Source: CAZGSG01 sp964528095 (GTDB lineage: Bacteria > Bacteroidota > Bacteroidia > Chitinophagales > Chitinophagaceae). Taken from it: a DNA stretch of 21,987 bases. The stretch covers positions 1 through 21,987 of the forward strand of contig CAZGSG010000075.1 of NCBI GenBank assembly GCA_964528095.1. The letters are read 5' to 3'. Below the pieces are notes generated by a model, which was given only the letters and a program-made list of their open reading frames with translations, did not search any database and was not told the DNA's origin. Shown here one piece after another: positions 14,975 to 21,987 of the stretch (positions are counted from its first letter, which is position 1; the number at the start of each line of letters is the position of its first letter). The position numbers and the translations under genes are program-made.

Positions 14975-16209
14975 TATTCTTCTATATCGTATTCTTTCAA
15001 TTTTCTGTATAATGTTCTTTCACTGATGCCAAGATCGAGCGCCGCGTCCTTTCTTTTTCCCTTGTGTTTCTTCAGTGCTTTGATGATCAGTTCTTTTTCC
15101 TTGTCCATAATGTTCAGGCTTTCTTCCACTTCTACATGATCATGAATATCCTGATGCATTACGACCGGTTGCATCGGCTGACTGGAAGGTTGTACAAGCA
15201 TTTGCGGCATCGCGTCATTGTTTCCTTTCAACTCTTTTAGTTCATTGAGAAAAGAAGGGTTCTGAGCAGCCATGGCCGGATTCTGTAATACTTCCAGGAA
15301 CATGCGTTTCAATTCCGTTACATCTTTTTTCATATCAAAGAAAAGTTTGTAAAGGATCTCTCTTTCATTGGCAAAATCACCGCTGCCGTTTCCATTCGGA
15401 TGGGCCAGTACAGGCAACCTGTTACTTGAATAAGGTTGCAGAAAACGGGTCAGGTCTTTTGCTGTAATGTATTTATCCTGTGAAAGAACTGAGATTTGCT
15501 CTGCAATATTCTTCAATTCCCGCACATTACCGGGCCATGGATAGTTTATTAACAGGTTTTTCGCTTCCTCATCCAGTTGAACAGAAGCGGTTTTGTATTT
15601 GTCTGCAAAATCAGCTGCAAACTTGCGAAACAGGATATGAATATCTTCCCGGCGATCGTGTAAGGAAGGTACGCGGATCGGCACCGTGCTAAGACGGTAA
15701 TAGAGATCCTCTCTGAATTTTCCTACCTGCACAAGTTGGAAAAGATCTTTATTGGTAGCCGCGATCACCCGTACATCTGTTTTCTGTACTTTACTGGAGC
15801 CTACACGAATGAATTCACCTGTTTCCAGCATCCGTAAAAGTCTGGCCTGTGTGCCCACGGGCATTTCACCGATCTCATCCAGGAAGATCGTACCGCCATT
15901 CACTGTTTCAAAATAACCTTTTCTTGCATCTGCTGCACCGGTAAAGGAACCTTTTTCATGTCCGAATAATTCCGAGTCGATAGTACCTTCCGGTATAGCG
16001 CCACAGTTTACTGCAATGAATGAATTATGTTTCCTGGCAGAGAGCGAATGAATGATCTGGGAAAATACTTCTTTACCAACACCACTTTCCCCGTTGATCA
16101 ATACCGTAAGATCTGTATTGGCAACCTGTACTGCTACCTGCAAAGCATAGTTCAATGCGGGAGAATTACCAATAACACCAAAACGGTTTTTTATAGTTTG
16201 AATGTCCAT
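14974..16209 (-). CDS. Sigma-54-dependent activator without receiver domain
   Basis: This 411-residue bacterial enhancer-binding protein begins directly with its AAA+ domain. The Walker A motif is GESGVGKE (40-47). The sigma-54 contact loop reads GSFTGA (87-92) instead of GAFTGA, a known natural variant. Walker B is GGTIFLDEIGE (105-115), followed by FREDLYYRLS and NYPWPGNVRELKN. A Fis-type helix-turn-helix ends the protein (KHKGKRKDAALDLGISERTLYRKLKEY, about 381-407). Between them (about 260-365) lies an unusually long linker rich in Gln, Met, Asn and Pro. With no receiver or other sensor domain at the N-terminus, its control must come from level, partner or linker. It is the gene before lptE in the cluster. 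Its own targets are unknown; no -24/-12 promoter was found here. Confidence 0.9.
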   Translation of the reverse strand: MDIQTIKNRFGVIGNSPALNYALQVAVQVANTDLTVLINGESGVGKEVFSQIIHSLSARKHNSFIAVNCGAIPEGTIDSELFGHEKGSFTGAADARKGYFETVNGGTIFLDEIGEMPVGTQARLLRMLETGEFIRVGSSKVQKTDVRVIAATNKDLFQLVQVGKFREDLYYRLSTVPIRVPSLHDRREDIHILFRKFAADFADKYKTASVQLDEEAKNLLINYPWPGNVRELKNIAEQISVLSQDKYITAKDLTRFLQPYSSNRLPVLAHPNGNGSGDFANEREILYKLFFDMKKDVTELKRMFLEVLQNPAMAAQNPSFLNELKELKGNNDAMPQMLVQPSSQPMQPVVMHQDIHDHVEVEESLNIMDKEKELIIKALKKHKGKRKDAALDLGISERTLYRKLKEYDIEE

Positions 16210-16372
16210 GTTTCTTTATTCGGTTTTAGCGATCTCAATGGCTTAAAGCTTTTACGTGTTCAGCAGGTTCAACCAATTTATTAAGCATTGAATACCTGGT
16301 TTAAAAGCCCATTAAGATAAATCGCTTTATTTTTAAGTCTTTAATTGTACTGGCGGGCTTACTAAACAGTTC

Positions 16373-17824
16373 TTATCGTGGTTCTATCGTTCCAAGCAAA
16401 GTCCCCTGCGTACAACTATCTATTTTTACCATCGCGTAGTCGCCTTTTTTGAAGGCATACTGTTCTTTTGCAAATACGACTACTTTGTTCTGTGATGTCC
16501 GGCCTGACCATGACAGTTCACTTTTTTTACTGTCTCCTTCTATCAATACCTTATAGGTCTTACCCAGGTCTTTTTTATTATTTTCCAACGAGAGCCTGTT
16601 CTGCACCTCCACCACTTCATGCAATCTTCTTTTTTTTATCTCTTCGGGAATATCATCCTTGTATCTTCTGTGCGCCAGTGTACCCGGTCTTTCAGAATAA
16701 AAATACATATAGGCATAATCATACCTCGAATATTCCATGATCCTTAATGTATCCTGGTGGTCTTCTTCTGTTTCGGAACAAAACCCCGTGATGATATCGG
16801 TACTGATACCACAATCAGGCATCAGTTCTTTTATACGGTCTACTTTTGACATATACCATTCTCGGGTATAGGTTCTGTTCATCAGTTGTAATACACGGGT
16901 ACTACCGCTTTGCACCGGCAGGTGAATGTACTTACAGATATTTTCATACTTCACCATTGTATGCAGTACCTCATCGGTGATATCTTTTGGATGTGATGTT
17001 GAGAAACGAACTCTCAGCTGAGGTGATATCAATGCGACCATTTCCAGCAGCGCGCCAAAAGTTACCGGGGTCTGTGTATCGCTGGCTTCGGGTACATAAT
17101 AATAGCTGTCTACATTTTGCCCCAGCAAGGTCACTTCCCTGTATCCTTTTTCAAAAAGATCTTTACATTCATCAATGATACTTGCTGCTTCACGGCTTCT
17201 TTCCCGTCCTCTTGTGAATGGAACAACACAAAACGAACACATATTGTTGCAGCCACGCATGATGCTGACAAAAGCGGAGATCCCATTGCTGTTCAACCGT
17301 ACAGGAGAAATATCCGCATAGGTTTCATCGCGGCTCAATAATACATTGACTGCTTTCTGTCCACCCTCAGCTTCTTCAACCAGTGCAGGCAGGCTACGAT
17401 AAGCGTCCGGTCCTATCACCATATCTACCAGTTTCTCCTCTTCCAGCAATTTAGATTTTAGTCTTTCCGCCATGCAGCCGAGCACCCCGACCAGCATTCC
17501 TTTTTTCTGTTGCTTCAGTTTTCTGAATTCGGTGAGTCTTTTCCGAACGGTCAGTTCTGCTTTTTCGCGGATAGAACAGGTGTTGATAAAGATAAGATCA
17601 GCTTCTTCCACATTCCTGGTAGCGCCAAATCCCTCTTTGTTCAGGATAGATGCTACAATCTCACTGTCTGCAAAATTCATGGCACAGCCATAGCTTTCTA
17701 TATAAAATCGTTTTTTATATAAAATAGCTTCGCCGGGTAGCGGTGCGTAAGCTTCACCCTGCCGGTCTTCGTTATGCAGGGTAGGAGAGCCGGTCTGCAT
17801 CTTATCTGTCACGAGATCAATCAT
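16373..17824 (-). CDS. miaB: tRNA-2-methylthio-N6-dimethylallyladenosine synthase
   Basis: This 483-residue radical-SAM methylthiotransferase would add the methylthio group to i6A37 of tRNAs reading UNN codons. The N-terminal MTTase domain has Cys47 (ESYGCAMN), Cys83 (NTCSIRE) and Cys117 (LGCMAE) for the auxiliary iron-sulfur cluster. The radical-SAM cluster motif is RGCNNMCSFC (Cys192, 196, 199), followed by VVPFTRGRERSR. A TRAM domain closes the protein (about 420-483). The NMCSFC and SYGCAMN versions match MiaB rather than RimO or MtaB. An N-terminal extension of about 35 residues precedes the domain. It is first in the minus-strand cluster, 163 bases before the sigma-54 activator gene, which may have a promoter of its own. 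Confidence 0.95.
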   Translation of the reverse strand: MIDLVTDKMQTGSPTLHNEDRQGEAYAPLPGEAILYKKRFYIESYGCAMNFADSEIVASILNKEGFGATRNVEEADLIFINTCSIREKAELTVRKRLTEFRKLKQQKKGMLVGVLGCMAERLKSKLLEEEKLVDMVIGPDAYRSLPALVEEAEGGQKAVNVLLSRDETYADISPVRLNSNGISAFVSIMRGCNNMCSFCVVPFTRGRERSREAASIIDECKDLFEKGYREVTLLGQNVDSYYYVPEASDTQTPVTFGALLEMVALISPQLRVRFSTSHPKDITDEVLHTMVKYENICKYIHLPVQSGSTRVLQLMNRTYTREWYMSKVDRIKELMPDCGISTDIITGFCSETEEDHQDTLRIMEYSRYDYAYMYFYSERPGTLAHRRYKDDIPEEIKKRRLHEVVEVQNRLSLENNKKDLGKTYKVLIEGDSKKSELSWSGRTSQNKVVVFAKEQYAFKKGDYAMVKIDSCTQGTLLGTIEPR

Positions 17825-17856
17825 TTCAACAAAAAATTTGTTCTGAATTCGGGACG

Positions 17857-17864
17857 CAAAGATA
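17857..17864 (-). promoter_or_regulatory. -7 promoter element for miaB
   Basis: The minus strand reads TATCTTTG, an exact match to TAnnTTTG, 33 bases before the miaB ATG. No convincing -33 element is seen. The same octamer occurs on the other strand at 17941-17948 in front of the divergent gene. Confidence 0.6.
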
Positions 17865-17940
17865 CAGTTAAATATGTATTGAATGACAGGATGTCAGCAT
17901 GTTTCGGGGGGTAAAGTTCTAAACTATTCGTTTTCAGCAT

Positions 17941-17948
17941 TATCTTTG
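17941..17948 (+). promoter_or_regulatory. -7 promoter element for the outer-membrane barrel gene
   Basis: TATCTTTG matches TAnnTTTG exactly, 18 bases before the TTG start at 17967. The leader would be only 10-15 bases, too short for a normal ribosome-binding site. The -33 region is weak. Confidence 0.55.
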
Positions 17949-17966
17949 AAACGATAACGCAACCAA

Positions 17967-20384
17967 TTGAGACAACTTCCTTTACTCTTCCTTTTTTTCC
18001 TTTTTTCTGCTTCTGCTTTCTCGCAGGAGTCCGCCCACGGAATACTGGCGGGTAATGTGGTGGATGAAAAGGGCAAGCCCGTGACAGAAGCGACGGTGCA
18101 ATTACTTTCCCAGTCCGACTCCAGCCGTAGCCAGACATTTATTACAGATAAGACAGGAGCTTTTGAATTCAATAAAATCGCGTATGGTTATTACCGCTTG
18201 CATATCTCTTATGTTGGTATGCAATTACTTGCCATCGATAGTATTTGGTTCCGGGAGGAACGGGCTGATTTTAATATGAGTGACCTGGTTTTAAAATCAG
18301 GTGCCAGCCAGGACCTGGGTGAAGTGATCGTATATGCGGAAAAACCACTCATCCAGTCGAAGGACGGAAACATTACCGTAAATGTTGGCGAATCCGCTCT
18401 TGCGGCAGGAAGCAATGCCAGCGAATTATTGAATACGGTTCCCCTTGTTACAAAAGATGCGGATGGAAAAATGTCTGTAAGAGGCAAGGAACCAAAGATC
18501 CTGATAGATGATAAACCTGTTGAGTTGAACCTCCAGCAATTGCAGGATCTCCTGGAGTCGCTGCCGGGTAGCTCGATCGAGAAAATAGAAGTGATGACCA
18601 ATCCGCCTCCTCAATACGCGAATGAACAGGGTGGTGTGATCAATATCGTAACCAAGAAAGGAAAAGTCGGAAAGAACGGACGCATCAGTCTTTCTGCCGG
18701 TACAAGAGGCGAAGTAAGTGTGAATGGAAATTATACCTACAGGAAACAGGGACTGGCGATCAGTCTGAATGCCGGTGGAAGTTATGGCAGGATAGGAGGC
18801 GAGGGTTATTCCATCCGTAATAATATCTATGCCGATTCGTCCAATTTTTTTAATACGAGCAGCAGTAACCGGAACAGGAGTGTGCGCCCCAGTTTCAGGT
18901 TCAATATGGACTATGACCTGAACAAGTTCCAGTCATTCAACGTAGTGCTGCAATACAACCAGGCAGATACAAGAAGTTATAGTCAAACAGAATACACCAA
19001 TATCAACCGCTTTGGAAATATCTACCGGTTAAGCGAACGCAATATTGGTAGCACCAGCAGTAATTATAACAGCTCGCTTAATCTTTCTTACTTACTGCGG
19101 ACAAAGAAGCCGGGCGAAATATTCCGGCTTATAGGCAGCATCAACCTGTCTACCAATAAAAGCGACAGGGATTTTTTCCAGCAATTCTTTAATCCCGATC
19201 ATACACCCAATGGCATCGACTCCACCCAGGTGCAACTGAACAATACAAAGAACAACGGCTATACGGTCCGCGTCAGTTATGATCGCCCTTTATTTAAACA
19301 AAAAACATTTTTATCAACAGGCGCCTACTATATCCGCAACAACAGTGATGTGGTAGTGGATGCCAGTACGCTAAGAAAATCTGATACGGTTTTTGTAAAG
19401 TCAAGCCTGCTGAGCAATGATTTTCTTTTTCACCAGGACATTATCAATTTCAGGACAGGTATAAGACAGATCATAGCGGAGAATTTCAGCACTACGGTTG
19501 GTATTTCCGCAGAGCAGACCGGTATCTTATTTGAGCTGATGAAAGAACAACGGAAAGCGCGCAATAACTACTGGACCCTGCTGCCGTTTGCTAATATCAA
19601 CAAAAGCTGGAAAGACCAGTTGAATATTACCCTTGCTTACCGGAGAAGTATCCGCAGACCCGGCATCAATGAACTAAACCCAACTATTGATTTCTCCGAT
19701 CCGTATAATGTACGGTTTGGAAATGAAAAACTGGAAGCGTCCACAGCGGATAATTTTGACCTCGTGATCGGTCGTACCAGGCGATTGTATTATGTCAATA
19801 TCGGGATGGGATATAATAATGTGAAGGACATCTTTAGCCGTGTACGTACTTTATTGCCAGATAGCAAGACGCAGATCAGTTGGGAGAATATCAGCGGCAG
19901 GAAAGAATATGAAGTAAGTACCTGGGCTGGACTGACTGTTACACGCAAGATCAGGACCAATGTAAGTGCAAGCTATACCTTCAATCAATACAGTGAATTT
20001 GATCGCAGGGTAAATAAATACCGGAATGGAGGATCATTTACTTCCAACCTTAACTCTACTTATACGCCAACGGATTTATGGAACATCACGGGAAGTTTTA
20101 CAGTCAACCGGTTCGCGAATCCACAGGGATTCGGGCGCTGGAACTGGAGTATGAATGCCGGGGTACAGAAAAAGTTCCTGCAAAAAAGATTGTCTGTTAC
20201 TGTCAATATCATCGATCCGTTTATACAACAGGTGAAGAACTATACCTATGGAACTAATTTTTACCTGCAGAGTTTTAATAAAACAAACACCCGCAACTTC
20301 CGGTTGAGTGTAGGATATAACCTCACAAAGGTTCCAAAGAAGAAGGTCTTACCGTTGGGTAAACTACCCGGCATCAAAAAATAA
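17967..20384 (+). CDS. Outer-membrane beta-barrel protein with carboxypeptidase-regulatory domain (TonB-receptor-like)
   Basis: This 805-residue protein has a signal peptide of about 20 residues (LLFLFFLFSASAFSQ). A CarboxypepD_reg-like beta-sandwich follows at about 27-110 (LAGNVVDEKGKPVTEATVQLL, GAFEFNKIAYGYYRLHISYVG). A plug-like region lies at about 115-230, including ASELLNTVPLV, ILIDDKPVEL and IEVMTNPPPQYANEQGGVIN. The rest is a barrel of alternating strands to about residue 790. This is the "outer membrane beta-barrel family" relative of TonB-dependent receptors; the ligand is unknown. No SusD partner is adjacent. The start is TTG: an in-frame TAA at 17955 lies just upstream, no ATG or GTG precedes the signal peptide, and a promoter -7 element lies at 17941-17948. 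It converges on the TolC-family gene across the hairpin at 20393-20420. Confidence 0.85.
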   Translation: MRQLPLLFLFFLFSASAFSQESAHGILAGNVVDEKGKPVTEATVQLLSQSDSSRSQTFITDKTGAFEFNKIAYGYYRLHISYVGMQLLAIDSIWFREERADFNMSDLVLKSGASQDLGEVIVYAEKPLIQSKDGNITVNVGESALAAGSNASELLNTVPLVTKDADGKMSVRGKEPKILIDDKPVELNLQQLQDLLESLPGSSIEKIEVMTNPPPQYANEQGGVINIVTKKGKVGKNGRISLSAGTRGEVSVNGNYTYRKQGLAISLNAGGSYGRIGGEGYSIRNNIYADSSNFFNTSSSNRNRSVRPSFRFNMDYDLNKFQSFNVVLQYNQADTRSYSQTEYTNINRFGNIYRLSERNIGSTSSNYNSSLNLSYLLRTKKPGEIFRLIGSINLSTNKSDRDFFQQFFNPDHTPNGIDSTQVQLNNTKNNGYTVRVSYDRPLFKQKTFLSTGAYYIRNNSDVVVDASTLRKSDTVFVKSSLLSNDFLFHQDIINFRTGIRQIIAENFSTTVGISAEQTGILFELMKEQRKARNNYWTLLPFANINKSWKDQLNITLAYRRSIRRPGINELNPTIDFSDPYNVRFGNEKLEASTADNFDLVIGRTRRLYYVNIGMGYNNVKDIFSRVRTLLPDSKTQISWENISGRKEYEVSTWAGLTVTRKIRTNVSASYTFNQYSEFDRRVNKYRNGGSFTSNLNSTYTPTDLWNITGSFTVNRFANPQGFGRWNWSMNAGVQKKFLQKRLSVTVNIIDPFIQQVKNYTYGTNFYLQSFNKTNTRNFRLSVGYNLTKVPKKKVLPLGKLPGIKK

Positions 20385-20392
20385 TTTAATTT

Positions 20393-20420
20393 GTAAAGAC
20401 GCAAGACATTGCGTCTTTAC
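20393..20420. terminator. Perfect 12-bp hairpin between convergent genes
   Basis: GTAAAGACGCAA (20393-20404) and TTGCGTCTTTAC (20409-20420) are exact complements around a GACA loop. It lies 8 bases after the barrel gene and 4 bases after the TolC-family stop on the other strand, so it can act as a terminator for both. I recall very similar hairpins ending in TTGCGTCTCTAC in intergenic DNA of cyanobacteria and Bacteroidota, so it may also be a mobile repeat. Confidence 0.8.
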
Positions 20421-20424
20421 GTTA

Positions 20425-21849
20425 TTACCACAATGGTTTAGCCTGGTAATAATCCAGGATTTTGCTGCGCAATACATAATCATATTTTGCGGATATGAGG
20501 TTGATATTGGCTCTGTCAAGATTATTCTTTGCAGTAAGATAATCAATGGAAGTACCTACTCCTTCCTGGAAGCGGATCCCCGCCGCGCGGAATGACTCCG
20601 TGTAAGCATTTACCTGTTCCAGTATTGTCTTGTATCTTTCTGAGGCGCTGTTCATATTGATGTACGCCTGGTCGATAGCCTGGCTCAACTGTGTGCGGGT
20701 GGTGCTTGCTGAAAATTCCCTGTTCTTCAGTGTGATCTTTGCCTGCTTAACCCTGTTGCGTTGTGCCAGTGCATTAAAGATCGGGATATTCATATTTAAG
20801 CCAAAAGAGGTATAGAGGTTGTTATTCAACTGGTCTGTGTAAGGGATCTTGCTGCTTGTAAAATGGTCCTGTGGTTTTATAACAGGCATAGGGTTGCCAT
20901 TGATGATCACATAATCTTTAGACGTCACATCGGTAGTATTCTGATAAAAGCTTTGCATAGCCACGCTGGAATAATTGGTAAAAGCGCTACCATTTAAGGT
21001 AAGCCTGGGGAAAAGCTGTCCTCTTGCTACTTTAATAGCTCTTTCAGCGCTTTTTGTGCGATAGTCCGCTGCTTTGATAATAGCCAGTTGCTGCAATGCT
21101 GTTTCATAGATCTTATCAGGCGTTTCTTCATATTTTGCCGCGAAGGATTCCGGCTCAATCCTTTCCAGGGTCAGTTCTTTTTTATAGGGTACATTCATGT
21201 ACCGGGCAAGCGTGATCTTCGATGACTCCAATGAGTTCTGTATATTAACGATGGAAAGCTGGTCACTTGCATATTGGCCTTTCAGATCGTACAGGTCGGA
21301 AGGTTTGATAGCACCTTCTTTGTTCTGGATCTCCAGTCTTTCTATTTGTTTGCCTGATAATGCAAGCTGGTACTGTGCCTGCACCAGTTGGTCGGTACTG
21401 CTCAATACCTGCAGGTATGTAAGAATGATATTGATGGTAAGATTATCTTTTTCCTGTTGCAGGTCCATCTCCGCTGCTTTATAAGTGTAAGCATTTTGTT
21501 TAATCGCATTTTGTACTGAAAGACCATTGAATAACACTACCCCGCTGCTGACGCTATAATTGGAAGAATTGAATGATTGGGTAACCGGCGAGTTGGTGAA
21601 GGGGTCGATGCTACGTCCCTGGTTATAACTATGCCCTGCAGAACCATTCAGGTCGGGGAACATGTTGAGTTTGGATTGTTTCCAGTTCGCTTCGTCACTC
21701 TGCCGTTGCAATTCCCGCTGCTGCACATCAAAATTATTGGCGATACCTGTTTCGACACACTGCTTCAGTGTCATAGAAACCGCTTCCTGCGCCTGCGTCT
21801 GTAGGGCTGCTATCAATATGAATGCTACTAAAAAAAGATTCCTGTTCAT
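20425..21849 (-). CDS. TolC family outer-membrane efflux protein
   Basis: This 474-residue protein has a signal peptide (about 1-20, ending QTQA) and two OEP repeats, as in TolC: a barrel strand pair and long coiled-coil helices repeated. The first repeat opens with MTLKQCVETGIANNFDVQQRELQRQSDEANWKQSKLNMFPDLN, the usual TolC start. Features of the strands include YSVSSGVVLFNGLSVQNAI and, in the second half, LYTSFGLNMNIPIFNALAQRNRVKQAKITLKNRE. The final helix pair contains GVGTSIDYLTAKNNLDRANINLISAKYDYVLRSKIL. It would form the outer-membrane channel of a tripartite efflux or type I secretion system. The tail of a probable ABC ATPase gene lies just upstream on the same strand (21955-21987), which suggests a MacAB-like partner. 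A near-consensus TATCTTTA (21879-21886) could be its own -7 element. Confidence 0.9.
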   Translation of the reverse strand: MNRNLFLVAFILIAALQTQAQEAVSMTLKQCVETGIANNFDVQQRELQRQSDEANWKQSKLNMFPDLNGSAGHSYNQGRSIDPFTNSPVTQSFNSSNYSVSSGVVLFNGLSVQNAIKQNAYTYKAAEMDLQQEKDNLTINIILTYLQVLSSTDQLVQAQYQLALSGKQIERLEIQNKEGAIKPSDLYDLKGQYASDQLSIVNIQNSLESSKITLARYMNVPYKKELTLERIEPESFAAKYEETPDKIYETALQQLAIIKAADYRTKSAERAIKVARGQLFPRLTLNGSAFTNYSSVAMQSFYQNTTDVTSKDYVIINGNPMPVIKPQDHFTSSKIPYTDQLNNNLYTSFGLNMNIPIFNALAQRNRVKQAKITLKNREFSASTTRTQLSQAIDQAYINMNSASERYKTILEQVNAYTESFRAAGIRFQEGVGTSIDYLTAKNNLDRANINLISAKYDYVLRSKILDYYQAKPLW

Positions 21850-21950
21850 CGTTATTTTGTTATTCTAATTAAAAATTTTAAAGATAGTGTTCCAGGCATA
21901 TCATTCATTTCAGGGTTTGCTTAAACACTGAACTATGAACCTGGAATTGT

Positions 21951-21969
21951 ATAGTTATTTTTTAACTAT
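21951..21969. other. Small AT-rich hairpin upstream of the TolC-family gene
   Basis: ATAGTTA (21951-21957) and TAACTAT (21963-21969) form a 7-bp stem with a T5 loop. It overlaps the end of the partial upstream frame. It may be a weak attenuator or an operator. On either strand it lacks a following T-run. Confidence 0.3.
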
Positions 21970-21987
21970 CATTCCATCAAGAAGATG
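21955..21987 (-). CDS. C-terminal end of a probable ABC transporter ATPase (partial)
   Basis: On the minus strand the right edge reads HLLDGMIVKK followed by TAA (21957-21955). The other two frames close at once or within five codons. The phrase "..LxDGxIV.." is the usual C-terminus of LolD/MacB-type ABC ATPases (as in "I..L.DG.IV"). The location directly upstream of a tolC gene on the same strand fits a MacAB-TolC type efflux operon. With only ten residues this is suggestive, not proven. Confidence 0.35.
   Translation of the reverse strand, partial: HLLDGMIVKK

Noticed and set aside
16305..16360. AAGCCC and GGGCTT as a terminator after miaB
   Set aside because: The arms are only six bases long and 44 bases apart, so it is too weak to call.
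17821..18138. Minus-strand frame upstream of miaB crossing the divergent promoters
   Set aside because: It covers both TATCTTTG elements and the signal peptide of the barrel gene in antisense. Its translation has no domain.
21985..21987. ATG at the right edge preceded by a purine-rich AAGAAG
   Set aside because: Nothing lies beyond it to show a + strand gene, and the minus strand reads better as the end of an ABC ATPase gene.

Overview
The window looks like chromosomal DNA of a Bacteroidota bacterium, most likely Chitinophagaceae or a close relative. The evidence is the families present (DUF4397 lipoprotein, AsmA-like giant, CarboxypepD_reg/outer-membrane barrel protein, LptE and SecG in one operon), very weak Shine-Dalgarno sequences, and repeated matches to the Bacteroidota promoter -7 element TAnnTTTG in front of genes. 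I see no rRNA, tRNA, CRISPR array, insertion sequence or phage gene. Most of the window is core or envelope-related sequence. The accessory-looking parts are a toxin-antitoxin pair and several intergenic repeats.

Layout. 1-116 is the C-terminal end of an unidentified + strand gene, followed by a terminator-like hairpin and a gene-free stretch of about 760 bases. A DUF4397 lipoprotein gene (881-1648, +) converges on a large AsmA-family gene (1792-4866, -), with a strong bidirectional terminator between them. A class III aminotransferase (5086-6456, -) is divergent from trmH and a thioredoxin-like gene (6596-7706, +). Next come a RelB/ParD-like antitoxin and a RelE/ParE toxin (7947-8506, +), a structured intergenic region, and a small membrane protein gene (8867-9067, -). 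The run mltG, YihY/BrkB, redoxin (11824 down to 9208, -) ends at a clear terminator. map (12137-12901, +) has a well-formed promoter. A - strand cluster follows: miaB, a sigma-54 activator, lptE, a TPR-like protein and secG (17824 down to 13139), ending in a terminator. An outer-membrane barrel protein (17967-20384, +) starts with TTG and is divergent from miaB. It converges on a TolC-family gene (20425-21849, -) across a perfect 12-bp hairpin. The last bases appear to be the C-terminus of an ABC ATPase gene lying upstream of tolC.

Shared themes. Much of the window serves the envelope: LPS assembly (LptE), protein export (SecG), peptidoglycan chain termination (MltG), inner-to-outer membrane transport (AsmA-like), efflux (TolC with a probable ABC ATPase), and outer-membrane barrels. 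tRNA modification enzymes (TrmH, MiaB) and redox proteins are mixed in.

I found no convincing new multi-gene system. The most useful observations are non-coding: a heptamer-built inverted repeat that supplies the end of the aminotransferase gene, a hairpin of a type I recall from several phyla, a structured region at 8669-8850, and promoter elements that correct two start sites and support a third, non-ATG start.
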